From contig NC_081405.1 of NCBI RefSeq assembly GCF_030272615.1, positions 156,381,454 to 156,445,453 on the forward strand: a DNA stretch of 64,000 bases. The letters are read 5' to 3'. This document shows, in pieces, positions 62,810-64,000 of the stretch; positions within the stretch are counted from its first letter, which is position 1; each line of letters starts with the position of its first letter. This DNA is from Cryptomeria japonica. Taxonomy: Eukaryota > Streptophyta > Pinopsida > Cupressales > Cupressaceae. Position numbers and translations under genes: made by a program. The notes beneath the pieces were generated by a model. That model ran no database searches. It was not told the origin of the DNA and was given only the letters and a program-made list of their open reading frames with translations.

Positions 62810-63041
62810 CTAAACATCATTTACAAATGGTGGAAAATATGCAAGAGGAGGCACCTCAAGCATAGTAGATAGAGGTACTACAAGTTCCAAACAAGTACCA
62901 TGCTCTAATGATGAGTCACTTTGTTTTTCACTAGGACCTAGGGTTAATGCTTTTGAAAAATGTGAAGATAAATCATGATTAACATCAAGAAGCTCATACA
63001 TATCATCTAAATCATTAGAATCAACATTTGTGAACAACATC
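62810..63041 (-). pseudogene. Interrupted coding fragment, unknown
   Basis: Minus strand, about 77 codons open from the H insertion point to a stop at 62810, acidic then hydrophobic (LDDMYELLDVNHDLSSHFSK, ELVVPLSTMLEVPPLAYFPP). The upstream end is cut by LTR H. The composition looks coding. It may be the C-terminus of a transposon or polyprotein ORF, but I do not recognise the family. 62523-62809 shows nothing else. Confidence 0.35.
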
Positions 63042-64000
63042 TGTTGGTATTTTGGATATGTTGATATGATTTTGTCATTGATGTCAACACTTATCAATAC
63101 TGGCCAAATTGGTTATGTTCAGCGACATGCAAGTGACTTATGCACAGTCACCAGTATTTGGTTCACTGGTAGGTTATATTGTTCACTGACACTTGGAATC
63201 ACTTGGAGACTACTTGGTTATGTTGAAAACATCATTTGGACACTTTATTTTGGTGATTTGTTCATTGGCTTATTCAATTTTGCATATTTGTTGTTACCAG
63301 CAAATAGGTCCAGGATATGCAGTGGCAGGTATATATATTCCAGATCAACATGGCACGTTATGGAGATGATTTAGTATTATTGTAAATGCATTGAGCGAAC
63401 ATCATGCATTAGATATTGATTTAATTGTAATTAATTTTATTGTAATATCTTTTAGTGAGCCAACCTACTCAATTGGTCTTAGGTTATGGTATAAATGTAA
63501 GATCTCATTTGTGAGATTAAGATATGCAAGGAAAGAGATTGTAATTCGGTCTATGCGAGAAGAAGCAGAGCTATACACACAGACATCATTTGAAGGTTGA
63601 AGGAAGGAATTTGTAAAGGAATATCAGAGCTAAACCGGTACTAAATCCAGCATATGGAGATGCTATTCTAAGCAGTACATTATCATTGGATTTAACCATC
63701 CAATTGTAGTCAGCGTGACTCTCATTTTGTGATTGAGCAATGAGCTCTAGGTGCTTGGCCTTTTTGCATGTGCAGACCCCCTATTGTACACACATACTAT
63801 TTGCACTAGTATCATCTGATTGTGGGTAAGGTTTCCCACCATGGTTTTTCCCCTTACAGGGTTTCCACGTACAAATATTGGTGTTATGTGTTGGGGATGT
63901 TATTGTCTTTCTATTTCATGCATTAATATCTACCGGTACTGCAATTAACTGTTAAGACTGTCTACCGACATAAAGTTTGGTTTACTAGTATTAAGCATTA
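63042..64000 (+). mobile_element. Element H 5' LTR, partial
   Basis: Plus-strand LTR beginning TGTTGGTATTTTGGATATG and running off the window. It carries CATGTGCAGACCCCC near 63768 and CCACCATGGTTTTTCCCC with GGGTTTCCACGTACAAAT near 63838-63880, in the same order as the reverse complement of LTR G. The last visible bases (AGTATTAAGCATTA) look like the region just before the LTR end, as in C (AACATTAAGTATTAGAAC). It could also be a solo LTR; the edge hides this. Confidence 0.7.

Overview
The window looks like intergenic DNA from a large plant genome. A gymnosperm, probably a conifer, is the best guess: it is AT-rich, has no intact host gene, and consists almost entirely of old LTR retrotransposons inserted into one another, long GA-rich repeats and a decayed DNA-transposon-like locus with spliceosomal introns. 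The Copia and Gypsy proteins are plant types and the primer-binding sites resemble plant initiator tRNA-Met. The species is inferred, not shown.

Layout. 1-1378: end of a minus-strand LTR element (G). 1379-3707: nothing recognised. 3708-20350: a decayed DNA-transposon-like locus. It has an inverted-repeat arm, sub-terminal motifs, a plus-strand multi-exon gene (4016-6600), a 359-bp tandem satellite (7292-8881), a 51-bp tandem repeat, and a minus-strand gene of a DDE-transposase-like family (9358-11522 and 19047-19786). That gene is split by a non-autonomous LTR element (F, 11523-19041, duplication GTAGT). 20363-61346: a tandem array of roughly 16 units of about 480-740 bp, each a ~390-bp core plus a variable GA tract. 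The array is broken by Gypsy A (22800-46731) and Gypsy D (51606-60233). 61347-62522: a second set of sub-terminal motifs and the opposite inverted arm. 63042-64000: a plus-strand LTR (H) cut by the window edge.

Nesting. Gypsy A (minus) carries Copia B (25777-40686, minus, duplication GATAG) inside its chromodomain. B carries Copia C (28857-36505, plus, duplication CATGT) inside its reverse transcriptase. A's left LTR also holds a solo LTR (24187-25455, duplication CTACC). Gypsy D carries a deleted Copia E (55967-58617). For F, B and C, dropping the insert and one duplication copy makes the host reading frame continuous, so those boundaries are known to the base.

All coding regions are pseudogenes with stops and frameshifts. 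Many stops fit C-to-T decay of CAG, CGA or TGG codons. Several catalytic residues are lost: the YVDD box of C, the protease serine and an RT aspartate of A, and the integrase D and E of D. The most novel material is the candidate giant DNA transposon with its two genes and GA array, and the F/G lineage of retroelements with a coiled-coil, multi-zinc-knuckle Gag-like protein and, in F, a long second ORF but no pol.
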